33,764 nt of DNA from Polychytrium aggregatum (Eukaryota > Chytridiomycota > Chytridiomycetes > Polychytriales): positions 1 through 33,764 of the forward strand of contig NW_026516480.1 in NCBI RefSeq assembly GCF_025602895.1, given 5' to 3'. Shown here in pieces: positions 16,503 through 27,359 of the stretch. Positions within the stretch are counted from its first letter, which is position 1. Each line of letters opens with the position of its first letter. The position numbers were made by a program, and so were the translations under genes. The notes beneath the pieces are model-generated. The model searched no databases. It was not told where the DNA came from and saw only the letters and a program-made list of their open reading frames with translations.

Positions 16503-18991
16503 CCCGATCATCTTGGGTATGGATTGGATCAAGAAACACAAACCCTACTTTGACTGGCACCATGACTCTATTTTCTTGCCTTGCACCTCTATCCACAGTT
16601 TGGCCTCCCCGTTCTTTCCCGAGCCACAGTCCTCTAGGTCCAGCCCTGCCGAGTCCCCTGCTGAGGTCCCCGCCGAGCCTGCCGTGTCCCTGCCCGAGTC
16701 CAAGATTGTTCCTGCCGAGTCCCCAGCCGAGCCCGAGATCCTCCCTGCCTTGCCTCCTGCCGTGCCCAAGCCCAGTCCTGCCTTGCCTCCTGCCGTCCCA
16801 AAGACCAAGACCAAGACCCAGTCCCTGCCCAGCGTCAGCCTGATCGGCAGCATCCCCTTCCAGCACGCCGTCCAGAAGGAAGGCCTGGAAGTGTTCCTCT
16901 TGGATGCCGCCCGAGTCCTGTCCCTCTGCTCCGTCGACGCTGGAGCCAAGCCCAAGGCCGAGCCCTCTGTCCCCTCCAAGTACTCGTCCTTTGCCAAGGT
17001 GTTTTCCAAGTCCGAGGCCGACAAGCTCCCCCAGCACCGCCCTTACGACCACACGATCCCGTTGGTCGAAGGTGCGTCTCCGTCGTTTGGGCCCGTCTAC
17101 AACCTCTCCAAGCCGGAGATGGACGCCCTCCACACCTACATCCAAGAGAACTTGTCCAAGGGTTTCATCCGCCGCTCCGAGTCCCCTGCCGGTGCCCCAG
17201 TCCTGTTCGTCAAGAAGAAGGATGGCTCCCTCCGTCTCTGCGTCGACTACCGGGCCCTGAACAAGATCACCGTGCCGAACCGTTGTCCCTTGCCCCTGAT
17301 TGCCGAGACGTTCGACAACCTCGGCAAGGCCAAGATCTTCACCAAGCTCGACATGCGAGGCGCATACAACCTTTTGCGCATCGCTGAAGGTGAAGAATGG
17401 AAGACGGCTTTCCGCTGTCGCTACGGCCACTTCGAGTACAACGTCATGCCGTTCGGCTTGACCAACGCTCCTGCCTCGTTCCAAGCCTTCGTCAACGATG
17501 TCCTTCGTGAATACCTTGACCAGTTCGTGGTCGTCTACCTGGACGACATCCTCATCTACTCCTCCGATCCTACCGAGCACGACGCTCATGTCAAGAAAGT
17601 CCTGACCAAGCTCCAAGACGCCGGACTCTCACTCAAGCTTGAAAAGTGTGAGTTCGATCAGTCCTCCGTCGCCTTCCTCGGGTTCATCATCTCGCCCGAT
17701 GGAATCTCCATGGATCCCGACAAGGTCAAGGCCATCCAGGAGTGGGAGATCCCCCGATCTGCCCACGACATCCAAGTCTTCCTCGGCCTGGCGAACTTCT
17801 ACCGTCGGTTCGTCAAGGACTACTCCAAGATCGCCACCCCGCTGACGGACCTCCTGAAGAAGGACATCAAGCTCTCCTGGTCTCCCTCGGCTCAAACGTC
17901 ATTCCTGAAGCTTAAGGAATGCCTGAGCACCGGTCCTGTCCTTCGCCACTTCGACCCCGAGCGTCAGTGCGTCATCGAAGCCGACGCATCTGACTATGCT
18001 CTTGGCGCTGTTCTCAGTCAGCGCGACGACGAAGGCCTCCTCCACCCCGTCGCCTTCTACTCCCGGAAGCTGCTCGATGCAGAAATGAATTATCAAATCT
18101 ATGATAAGGAACTTCTCGCCATCGTCGCAGCCTTCAAGCAATGGAGACACTACCTCGAGTTCTCCTCCCAAGCCACCGAGGTCGTCACCGACCACAAGAA
18201 CCTCGAATACTTCCAGACCTCCCGCAACCTCAGCCGTCGCCAAGTCCGTTGGTCCGAGATCCTTGGCGATTACAACTTCGTCATCAGGTATCGACCCGGA
18301 ACCCTCAACAATGCCGCCGACGCCCTCTCCCGCAAGGACAAGTTCCCTAAGGAGGGGGGTGACTCTCGTAGCTCCCCGAACACCCAGACCCTGCTGCCAC
18401 CAAAACTCTTCGTTTCCGCCCTCCGAGCTGTTCCCGTTGCCCCCGAGTCCGAGGATATCGCCGTCCTCCTCAAGTCAAGCCTCAAGAAGGACTCTACCTT
18501 TGGTCCGATCCTGTCCCAAGTCCTCAAGAACCCTGCCTCCTGTCCCGGCTACTCCGTCGACAACGACCTTCTGCTCTTTGAAGGTCTCGTCTGCGTCCCC
18601 GATGTCCCCGAGCTCAAGCGCAAGATCCTCGTCGAGTGCCACGACTCGCCGACCGCCGGCCACTTCGGCGTCGCCAAGACCTTCGAGCTCGTCTCCCGGA
18701 CCTTCCACTGGCCGACCATGCGTCGTTACATCAAGGAGTATGTCTCCGGATGCGACACCTGCCAGCGGAACAAGCACTCCCGTCACAAGCCCTACGGACT
18801 CCTTGCCTCGCTCCCTGTTCCCGATCGCCCTTGGTCTTCTGTTTCGGTCGACTTCATCACCCAGCTTCCTGAGTCCTCTGGACACACAGCCATCTGTGTG
18901 TTTGTCGACCGCTTCACCAAGATGGCCCACTTCGTCCCGTCAAGCAACGAGGCCAACGCCGAGGACACTGCTCGGATGTTTGCCGAGCACG
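16503..18991 (+). mobile_element. Family B element X, right part (RT, RNase H, partial integrase)
   Basis: X resumes after A2 with the duplicated CCCGA. It ends at 18991 where the 5' LTR of A3 begins, in the integrase core. The rest of integrase, any chromodomain and the 3' LTR are missing at this locus. Confidence 0.9.
16508..18991 (+). pseudogene. Pol of X: RT, RNase H and N-terminal integrase, truncated by A3
   Basis: It continues the protease segment of 4486-4942 in frame (ILGMDWIKKH). A repetitive Pro/Ala/Glu linker (SPAE-type units, 16640-16810) precedes [24 protein letters not shown] and YLDD at 17536-17547. RNase H: IEADASDYALGAVLSQ near 17975 and the ADALSRKD end. Integrase: HDSPTAGHFGVAKTFELV and CDTC zinc region near 18640-18775, and the first catalytic Asp in VDFITQL. 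The frame is cut before the second Asp by the A3 LTR and would run a few LTR codons to a stop at 19024-19026. It cannot encode a working integrase. RT motifs are complete. Confidence 0.9.
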
Positions 18992-19782
18992 TGTTAGGGA
19001 TAGCTCCTGCTTGTTCTCCACTTTGACTGCACACTTGGCTATTCTTTTGCCTTTCTGTTTGTTTGTGTGTAGCCTTGCAGTTCCCCTCCGATTTTCCGCC
19101 TTTTGCCTGTCTTTCCCGCTCCTTCCGCACTTCCGTTTTCCCGCGCTGCTCCGCTTCCTTTGTCTTCTTCGCACGCGCCGGTTTGTTTGTGCACGCGCCT
19201 TGCTGCGATTGGTTGCAATTCGGCTGCCGGTCATGTGTCCCCCCACCGGTGACTCATGACCTGCCTGACCGCCCCGATCTCTTGTTCATCTCGCATGCAT
19301 TTGCCCCAACCTTATACTTGACCAATCCGCTTCTTGGACGTTGAGTCACATTGCTTCGCCTTTGCACGTTCCTCCTGCCAGGTGCTTCGCTTTTGCTTGC
19401 GCCTCTCTCGCTTTGGTTCTCTGCCTGTCTCGGTGGTCCTTCTCGGCCCTCGTTCGTGCATCGCCCCCTTCGCCCTGCTCGATCGCCCACTTTTCCCTCC
19501 CTTGGCCGCCCTTCGCTGCCAAGTCCGGACTTGTCTATAAATAGCCTGACCCCCGCGATGTGTAGTCGAACCTTAGCGTTCAAAATAGGACTAAATAAAG
19601 TGCCTTCTACTTTATTCTCTGAGTGTTCCTCACGTCTCATTTCGAGACAAGTCTTATCTTGAACGGATCTTTGCTTCCCTCGCTCCCTCTCCGAGTCCAC
19701 TTCGGACTCTACCCTTGCTTTCCCTGAGCTCACTTCGAGCTCACTTCTTCTTTTGCCGTTGAGTCCCCTTTGGACTCTAACA
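18992..19782 (+). repeat. 5' LTR of A3
   Basis: 791 bp, TGTTAG...CTAACA. TATA box at 19536-19543 and inferred R start (AGCGTTCAAAAT) at 19575-19586. The final U5 hairpin has a changed loop (CCTTT instead of CCCTC) but the same 6-bp stem. Confidence 0.95.
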
Positions 19783-19784
19783 TC

Positions 19785-19796
19785 ATTTTGAACGCT
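19785..19796 (+). other. Primer binding site of A3 (self-priming type)
   Basis: ATTTTGAACGCT starts 2 nt after the LTR. It is complementary over all 12 nt to 19575-19586 in the LTR. Confidence 0.75.
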
Positions 19797-19853
19797 CCCT
19801 CTTGGCTTCCCGGCCTTTCTTCTTCTTTCGCCTCTCTTTCCCTCGTCGATCCG

Positions 19854-20807
19854 ATGGCTGAGCCTGCTGCACCCCCTGCAGACCTCAACGCGTATCTGGC
19901 GCGCATGGAGGAGCGTATGAACGCCCTCATGACCCAGAACGCTGCTCTCCATCGTCAGATCCAAGATCTGCAAGCTCCCGCCGCCGCTCCCCGCCAGGTC
20001 TACCAGGTCAACAAGCCCAAGGAGTTCCTAGGTTCCCGCGATGAAACGACGGCCTTCCTCGCCCAGTGCCACCTGGTTTTCCTCGCCGATCCTGCCTTCT
20101 TCGCGCCCGAGCGCCAGAAGGTCCTGTACGCCACCTCCTTCCTCCGCGGTGAAGCCTTCAAGTGGTACGAGGCCGCCTTCTACATGGCCAACCGCTTCCC
20201 GGCTTCCTTCGCGGATTTTGAAGTTGCCCTCAAGTCGACCTTCGGTGAGGACACGGCCTCCTCGCAAGATAAGGCCTTGAACGACCTCAAGCGCTTGGTC
20301 CAGCTCAAGTCCTGCCAAGCCTTCGCCACCCGCTTCGTCCAGCTCGCCGCCCGCGTCCAGACTGATGAACCCACCAAGATGCACTTCTTCAAGGAGGGTT
20401 TGAAGTCTGAGGTCAAGTTCCACCTCATCGGTCTCCGCCCCGCTCCCGCTTCCCTGCCTGAGTTGATCAAGGCAGCGGTCGAGTACGACGATGCCCTCCA
20501 TCGTCTCAAGATCTCCTCCCGTTCCCAACCTCCTCCTCCTTCTTCTCGCTCTGCTCCCCATCACCACCATTCTCCCGCGCATGTTTCTTCTTCCTCCTCT
20601 TCTGCACCCACTCCCATGGACCTTGACTCTGTCTCGGTCCGCCCTGCTAAGCTCTCCGACGTCGAGAAAAAGCGACGTCGTGAGCAGGGTCTCTGCCTGT
20701 ACTGCGGGGAAAAGTCTTGTCCCGGCAGTCGCGATGTTCAGCAGTGCCCGGTTCTGGTCAAACGGAACTCGGGAAATGCCCACAGCCGAGCAGCACCTCG
20801 CAAGTAA
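19854..20807 (+). CDS. Gag of A3
   Basis: The ATG at 19854 follows a 71-nt leader; the longer upstream frame comes from leader sequence. The 317-residue protein has the same layout as A2 gag: an N-terminal coiled coil, a capsid-like retrotransposon Gag domain, a Ser/His/Pro-rich linker, and an atypical CX2CX4CX8C cysteine motif near 20694-20747 where a CCHC knuckle is expected. The frame is intact. TAA at 20805-20807 is in the apical loop of the frameshift hairpin, and pol overlaps in -1. The capsid protein is presumably functional even though pol is not. Confidence 0.93.
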   Translation: MAEPAAPPADLNAYLARMEERMNALMTQNAALHRQIQDLQAPAAAPRQVYQVNKPKEFLGSRDETTAFLAQCHLVFLADPAFFAPERQKVLYATSFLRGEAFKWYEAAFYMANRFPASFADFEVALKSTFGEDTASSQDKALNDLKRLVQLKSCQAFATRFVQLAARVQTDEPTKMHFFKEGLKSEVKFHLIGLRPAPASLPELIKAAVEYDDALHRLKISSRSQPPPPSSRSAPHHHHSPAHVSSSSSSAPTPMDLDSVSVRPAKLSDVEKKRRREQGLCLYCGEKSCPGSRDVQQCPVLVKRNSGNAHSRAAPRK

Positions 20808-20826
20808 GCGAGGTGGTCTGTTCGGC
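20771..20826 (+). promoter_or_regulatory. -1 ribosomal frameshift signal of A3
   Basis: GGGAAAT (20771-20777) fits X XXY YYZ in the gag frame (G GGA AAT). After a 7-nt spacer comes a hairpin: GCCGAG (20785-20790), CAG (20791-20793) and CACCTCGC (20794-20801) pair with GCGAGGTG (20808-20815), CTG (20818-20820) and TTCGGC (20821-20826). That is about 17 pairs, with a 2-nt bulge and a 6-nt loop AAGTAA containing the gag stop. Confidence 0.8.
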
Positions 20827-23800
20827 GATACGAACATCTTCCCCCTCTGACTCGTCATTATCGGACGATAAGCTTCTTCTTCCGGCCACCCTTGTCGTCA
20901 TGAGTCTTTCTGGCCCGGTCTCCATCTCCCTTTCTGTCTTTATTGATGATGGATGCACCGCTCTTGCCCTCATTGATCCTGCCTTTGCGGATCTCCATAA
21001 ACTCTCTCTTATCCCTCTTTCTACTCCCTACTCCGTTTCCCTTGCTGATGGTTCTTCGGCCGGTTTCATTCGTTTCCAAACCGTTCCTGTGACGTTGACC
21101 ATTGGTTCCCACACCGAGTCGATTTCTTTTCTTGTGACTCGACTCTCCACCACTCCCATCACTCTTGGTCTTCCCTGGATGCGCTTGCATAATCCAGTTG
21201 TCAATTGGAAGTCCCTCTCCCTTTCGTTCTCCGATCCCTCTTGCCTTGCTGATGGACACATCCTCGCGGATGTCTCTGCTTCCTCCTTGGACACTTCGTC
21301 CCCTTCCGGCTATTCGCCTCCCCCTTCGGGCACTTCGCCTTTGACTCCTCCCTCCGGTCCTTCCCTTACACCGGTTCCCTCCTTTGGCACTTCGCCTTCC
21401 CTTTCTTCCCGCCTTGACTCTGCTTCGCTTTCTGAAGAGCCAACGGCTTTATCTTCGCCCGACATTGAGCTCGTTAATGCGGCGAGTCTTCTCCGTCTTG
21501 CACGGGAAGACAAGCTCGACATTTTCGCTGCCCAAATGGATATCCGTCCTCCTTCGCCGGAGACGTATCCTACGGTGTCGATAAGGTCCGTGCTCACGAC
21601 GAAGGTGTATGCCGAGTCTGGCACCCCTGTTGACTCTCGAGGTGTCCCACTCAAATACAATGAGTTTGGCGACGTTTTCAGCCTCAAGTCTGACCCTCCT
21701 TCTTCCTTGCCTCCTCACCGTCCGTATGACTTGTCTATTGAGTTTGTACGGACCGAGGATGGAAAGGAACCTCGTTTGCCAAAGCCGGGGAAAGTCTATC
21801 CTTTGTCCCCGGCCGAGGAATCTGCTCTTTCGGAGTATCTGACCAACGCCCTCGCACGTGGTTGGATCTCCAAATCCTCTTCTCCCGTTGGTGCTCCCTG
21901 CTTCTTCGTGAAGAAGCCCAATGGTGGTCTTCGCCTTTGCGTCGACTACCGGGGCCTCAATGCCATCACGAAGAAGAACCGTTACCCTCTTCCCCTCTTC
22001 CAGGATCTTCTGGATAAACTTTCTTCTGCCCGCGTCTTCTCACACCTTGACCTTCCTGATGCTTACCACTTGGTTCGTGTCAAGAAGGGCGATGAGTGGA
22101 AGACTGCTTTTGTTTGCAAATCTGGCTCTTACGAGTACAATGTTATCCCCTTTGGTCTTTCGAATGCCCCCGCTGCTTTTCAGTTTTTTATGAACGACAT
22201 CTTCTCGGACCTCCTTGGTGTCTGTGTTGTCATTTATCTTGACGACATCCTGATCTTCTCAAAAGATCCCCAGGAGCATGAGGAGCATGTTAAGCTTGTT
22301 CTTTCTCGCCTTCGTGAACACTCTCTTAAGGTCAATCCGGCCAAGTGTTCTTTTGACCTTTCTGAAGTTGACTTTCTCGGCATGATCATTTCTGCCGATG
22401 GCATCAAAATGGACCCTGCCAAGGTCGAGGCCGTTTCCCTTTGGCCTGTTCCCTCTTCTGCTCGCGATATCCAAGTCTTTATTGGTTTCGCAAACTTTTA
22501 CCGCCGCTTCGTCAAGGACTTTTCCGCACTTGCTCGTCCTTTGACTTCACTCACCACCAAATCCTCCACCTTCTCTTGGTCTCCCGAGGCCCAAGAGGCT
22601 TTTGATTCTCTTAAACGTTCATTCACTTCCGCACCTATTCTTCGATACTTTGATTTCTCCAAACCCGCTGTCATTGAGCCCGATGCTTCTGACTTTGCTC
22701 TGGGTGCCGTCCTTTCCCAGTTTGACCCTGACGGCGCTCTTCACCCCGTTGCTTTTCACTCTCGGCAATTCCGTCCCGCCGAGGTGAATTATGACACTCA
22801 CGACAAAGAGCTCCTCGCCATTGTCGATTCCTTTACTGCCTGGCGTCATTACTTGATGGCTGCCGACCCCGATCATCCCACTCTTGTTTTCTCCGATCAT
22901 CAGAACCTTACCCGGTTCACTGCCGCTTCCCAACTTTCTCGCCGCCAGTTCCGGTGGGCCCAATTCCTTTCTGACTTTGCTTTTCGCATTTACCACCGCC
23001 CTGGTCGTCTCAACACCAAAGCCGATGCTCTCAGTCGCCGTTCTGACTTTGAGATAAAGCCTGGTGACTCCCTCCACTCCACCAACTTCCTTCAGCTGTT
23101 CGAGTCTATTTCTCTCGACAGCATCACTGTTATCGGCTCGAATCCCGACTTTCTTTCCGAGATTCGAGCTGCCACCCTTTCTTGTTCCCTCCTTTCTGAC
23201 TTTAACGCCAAACGTCTTGATGGCGATTACTCCTTCCGTGACGGTCTCCTTTACTTTAAAGACCTGATCGTTGTCCCTTCCCCCGAGCTCCAGCTCAAAG
23301 TGTTTGAGCAACGTCACTGCTCCGCTGCCGCTGGTCACTTTGGTCTTGCCAAGACCGTTGAGCTCATCTCCCGGGACTTTCACTGGCCCCGGCTTCGTAA
23401 GTCTGTGCGTCGCTTCATTGCTAATTGTGAAGCGTGCCAGCGAGCCAAGCCGTCCCGTCACTCCCCTTATGGTTTACTTCATCCCTCTCCCCGTTCCTTC
23501 CGAACGTTGGTGGGACCTGTCGATGGACTTCATCACGGATCTCCCACCTTCGAACGGCTTTTGACTCCATCTTCGTGGTTAAGGACCGCCTGTCCAAACA
23601 AGCACACTTTGTGCCCACCACGAAGACGGTTACAGGCGAGCAAACCGCCGAACTCTTCCTCTCCCACATCTTCCGCTTGCATGGTTGTCCCCGGTCTATT
23701 GTTTCGGACCGAGGAACTCAGTTTACTTCGGCCTTCTGGAGGCGCTTCAATGAGCTTCTGAAGACGAAGATTTCCCTTTCTTCTGCCTTCCACCCCGAGA

Positions 23801-24595
23801 CCGACGGTTCGACCGAGGTTCTCAACCAGGTCATCGAGCAGTATTTGCGTATCCATTGCAATTACCTGCAAGACGACTGGACCCTTCACCTTCCCCTTGC
23901 CGAGTTCACTTACAACAACTCGGAAAACACCTCCACTGGCATGACTCCCTTCTTTGCAGTCCATGGCCATCACCCCATTTTTGATCCCTCCATCATCCGT
24001 GATCCCTCTGTTGTGCCCTCTGCCGAAGAACGTGTCGACCGACTTCAGACCGTTCTCGAGGATCTCAAGGCCAACCTCCGGGTTGCCCAAGAGTCCTACA
24101 CTGTGCAGGCCAACAAATCCCGTCTCCCCACTCCCGACATCTCCGTTGGCGACCTCGTTTTTCTTGATCGTCGCCACATCCGCACCCTTCGTCCCTCCAA
24201 CAAGCTTGACCAGAAAAAGCTTGGCCCCTTTAAAGTTCTTCGCCGCATCAACCCCGTTGCCTTTGAACTTAAACTCCCTTCCACACTTAAAGTCCACCCC
24301 GTTTTCATGTATCCCTCCTTGAACCCCGAACGAAGGACATTGTTCCCGAGTTCACCCAACCCGAACCACCTCCCATTCTTGTTGACTCCCAGGAAGAGTT
24401 TGAGGTCGAGACTGTTCTCGATTCTCGGCTCTTCCGTGGTCGCTTACAGTACTTGGTTCAGTGGAAGGGCTATTCCGAGACTGACCGGTCTTGGGAGCCC
24501 GCTGCCAATGTTTCCCACGCCACTGATCTTGTTGCTGACTTCCACCTTCGCTATCCCTCAAAGCCGAAGGCGACGCCCGGAGTTCGTCGCTAAGG
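20771..24595 (+). pseudogene. Pol of A3 (PR-RT-RNase H-IN-chromodomain) with three frameshifts
   Basis: It begins in the -1 frame at the slippery site. Protease motif FIDDGCTAL (Asp-Asp at 20945-20950). RT YLDD at 22235-22246. RNase H IEPDASDFALGAVLS near 22674. The integrase HHCC is read normally to about 23480. Compared with A1 there is a 1-base insertion near 23482 (CATCCC for CACCC), another near 23559 (GGCTTTTGAC for GGTTTTGAC), and a 1-base deletion near 24304 (GTTTTCATG for GTTTTTCATG). The catalytic integrase core and the chromodomain therefore fall in other frames. Gag-protease-RT could still be made, integrase could not. The stop in the original frame is at about 24593-24595. Confidence 0.9.
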
Positions 24596-24605
24596 AAGGG
24601 GATGA

Positions 24606-25397
24606 TGTTAGGGATAGCTCCTGCTTGTTCTCCACTTTGACTGCACACTTGGCTGTTCTTTTGCCTTTCTGTTTGTTTGTGTGTAGCTTTGCAGTTCCCC
24701 TCCAATTTTCCGCCTTTTGCCTGTCATTTCCGCTCCTTCCGCACTTCCGTTTTCCCGCGCTGCTCCGCTTCCTTTGTCTTCTTCGCACGCGCCGGTTTGT
24801 TTGTGCACGCGCCTTGCTGCGATTGGTTGCAATTCGGCTGCCGGTCATGTGTCCCCCCACCGGTGACTCATGACCTGCCTGACCGCCCCGATCTCTTGTT
24901 CATCTCGCATGCATTTGCCCCAACCTTATACTTGACCAATCCGCTTCTTGGACGTTGAGTCACATTGCTTCGCCTTTGCACGTTTCTCCTGCCTGGTGCT
25001 TCGCTTTTGCTTGCGCCTCTCTCGCTTTGGTTCTCTGCCTGTCTCGGTGGTCCTTCTCGGCCCTCGTTCGTGCATCGCCCCCTTCACCCTGCTCGATCGC
25101 CCACTTTTCCCTCCCTTGGCCGCCCTTCGCTGCCAAGTCCGGACTTGTCTATAAATAGCCTGACCCCCGCGATGTGTAGTCGAACCTCAGCGTTCAAAAT
25201 AGGACTAAATAAAGTGCCTTCTACTTTATTCTCTGAGTGTTCCTCACGTCTCATTTCGAGACTAGTCTTATCTTGAACGGATCTTTGCTTTCCTCGCTCC
25301 CTCTCCGAGTCCACTTCGGACTTTACCCTTGCTTTCCCTGAGCTCACTTCGAGCTCACCTTCTTCTTTTGCCGTTGAGTCCCCCTCGGACTCTAACA
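24606..25397 (+). repeat. 3' LTR of A3
   Basis: 792 bp (one extra T in a run relative to A1). It shares the U5 variants and the right flank GGCGACC with the A1 LTR at 1751-2541. Confidence 0.95.
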
Positions 25398-25683
25398 GGC
25401 GACCTGCACGACGGATCGGGGCGGGAGCGGGAGCAGGAGGAGGTAGCTGGGCCTGGTAGCTGTGGAGGGCCTCCTGGACACTGGCGGCGACAGCTTGGCG
25501 GACATCCTCTTCACGGCGAGCCAGGACCTGGTCCATACGATCGGTGATGCGGTTGAGCGCATCATCCTGATCGTGGAGGAACTTGGAAAAGTCCTGGAGA
25601 GAACGGGCGTTCTCGGCGGACTGGATAATGACCGCACGGATGGCCTGGAGCTCGGGCTCGGAAAGGCCCGAAGGGGAAGCCAT
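25398..25683 (-). pseudogene. Gag N-terminus, family B, second copy
   Basis: About 95 codons from the ATG at 25683 to the A3 LTR junction, with the same predicted protein as at 2542-2827. Truncated and non-functional. Confidence 0.85.
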
Positions 25684-25755
25684 TGGTAAAGGAGATAGCG
25701 AAGGGAACGGGGACAAAAGCTGGGCAAGTGGGGGGTTGTTGAAGGTCTTGCCAAG

Positions 25756-26335
25756 TGTCAAGACTGGACAACGGGGCAAGCAGGGAAGTGCGCAAGAGTC
25801 CTAATGCAAGACTCGAACGTAGGGAGAGGAGCGGGGACTGGACTGGGACACAGAGTGTCAAGTGTGAAGCCAAAGTTTTATTCTAGATCCAAGGCTTAGG
25901 ATACTAAAAATACAAAGTGGCAAGACGAAGGCAAAAGACAGAGGCTGGTCGGAGGGCTATTTATGCGAGCGCCAAGGATCGACGCTGCAGAGCGAGGGGG
26001 CAGGAGCGAAGCAGCGGCGGGGAGGGCGAAGCAGCGAGCGAAGCAGGTGGCGGCCGTGACTCGGGATCCGTGAGTCAGCGGGCGTCAGTGGCGGCGGCAT
26101 GGCGGCGCCAAGGCGTCAGGCGGCGTCGAGGCGGCGTCGTGGGCGTAACCCATGACCAACAGCAAGGAAGCGGGAACGGGACACAGACAGCGCGCGTGCT
26201 GGCGGTAAGACACAAGGCAGCACAGCGCGGGAAACAAACAAACAGAAGGAAGGGAAAGCACTAAGGCAGGCAAACAGAAAGGAAAGGGCAAGGGTAAAGG
26301 AAGGAAGAGGGCAAAGGCAGAGGGTGTTCATGACA
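25756..26335 (-). repeat. 5' LTR of family B fragment Y, second copy (580 bp)
   Basis: Same as 2900-3480 apart from a 1-base deletion near 26211 (GACACAAGG versus GACAACAAGG). The self-priming site lies just outside it at 25745-25753 on the minus strand. Confidence 0.93.
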
Positions 26336-26336
26336 C

Positions 26337-27359
26337 CTCCGCAGCTACAAGGCCCAGCTCCCTCCTCCTGCTCCTGCTCCCGCTCCGATCCGTCGCGCAG
26401 GTCGCCCTTACTTCGGCGTACCTGACGACGTCGATGATCCTGCCCAAGACCCCGAGGACCACTCTGCTGGTCGCAACTCTGCCACCAGGCAGATAGGTCC
26501 TCCCGACCGCTTCTCTGGTAAGGACCCGAGCCGCTGCAATGCCTTCCTCTCGCATTGCAGACTGGCCTTCGTGTCCAACCCTCCCCTCTTCCAGACTGAA
26601 AGGGATAAGGTGTTTTACGCCTTATCCTATCTCGATGGTACTGCTGCAGACTACATGCAGCCGTACATCGATCAGTTGGAGAGAGACCCCGAGTGCTCTC
26701 CCCCTGCCATCCGTGACTTTGCCGGTTTCTCCGAGTGGCTCCGTGCTGCCTTTGGCCAGGTCCAGCCCACCATCGCCGCTGCTCGCGAGATGGTCAGGCT
26801 TTACCAAGTCACCTCCGCCGCCGCCTATGCCGCCGAGTACCGCCGCCAAGCCGTCCACCTCGTCACTTGGTCCCAAGACCCTCTCATGTTCCACTTCGAG
26901 AGTGGACTCAAGCCCTCGGTTCAAGATGAACTCTCCCGCCGCTCCTTCGACAACCTCGAAGATCTCATGCAAGCGGCGATCGCCATCGACAACCGCCAGG
27001 AGGACCAACGCTCCCGCCGTCCCAACCACCGCTCCGCTCCTGCTCCTGCTCCTGCTCGTCCGGCTCCTCTCCCTTTCCGTCCGGCTCCTCGTCCCTTCGC
27101 TCCTGCTCCTCCTCCTCGCCCCGCTCAAGCCTTCAACGTTCCCCAGCCCATGGACCTCAGCCAGGCTTCCGCTCGCAGGCTGACCGCCGAGGACAAGGCC
27201 GCCCTCCGTGCTGCCAACCGTTGCTTTTATTGCAAGCAGGAAGGGCACATTGCCCTTCGCTGCCCCAATAAGACATCCTCCCGCTTGGCTGCCATCGATG
27301 CTTCTTTGGCTGTCGTTGATGTGAATAAACTTGACGACCAGGAAAACTTCTCTGCCTAG
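26337..27359 (+). pseudogene. Gag C-terminal part, family B, second copy
   Basis: Open from the junction to TAG 27357-27359. It has the capsid-like domain, the Pro/Ala linker and the CCHC knuckle (CFYCKQEGHIALRC). There are roughly ten substitutions against 3482-4504 plus the following protease region. It lacks the N-terminal 95 or so residues, as in the first copy. The frameshift element (GGAAAAC at 27341-27347, stem 27354-27364 with 27375-27385) is conserved. Confidence 0.87.

Larger units (their letters stand above)
18992..25397 (+). mobile_element. Family A chromovirus A3, probable recombinant of two A copies
   Basis: It has A LTRs at both ends and gag-pol between, in the normal order. 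The flanks do not match: GCACG on the left (B integrase) but GGCGA on the right (inverted B gag). Its two LTRs differ at roughly 15 positions by my count. The right LTR is closer to that of A1 and has the same right flank. The simplest reading is a crossover product: left end from an A inserted in X pol, right end from the A1 insertion. Confidence 0.88.
25398..26335 (-). mobile_element. Second copy of family B fragment Y (5' LTR plus gag N-terminus)
   Basis: Duplicate of 2542-3480 with identical boundaries on both sides: the A LTR on the left and CCTCC of X on the right. It confirms that the left-hand arrangement was copied as a block. Confidence 0.9.
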
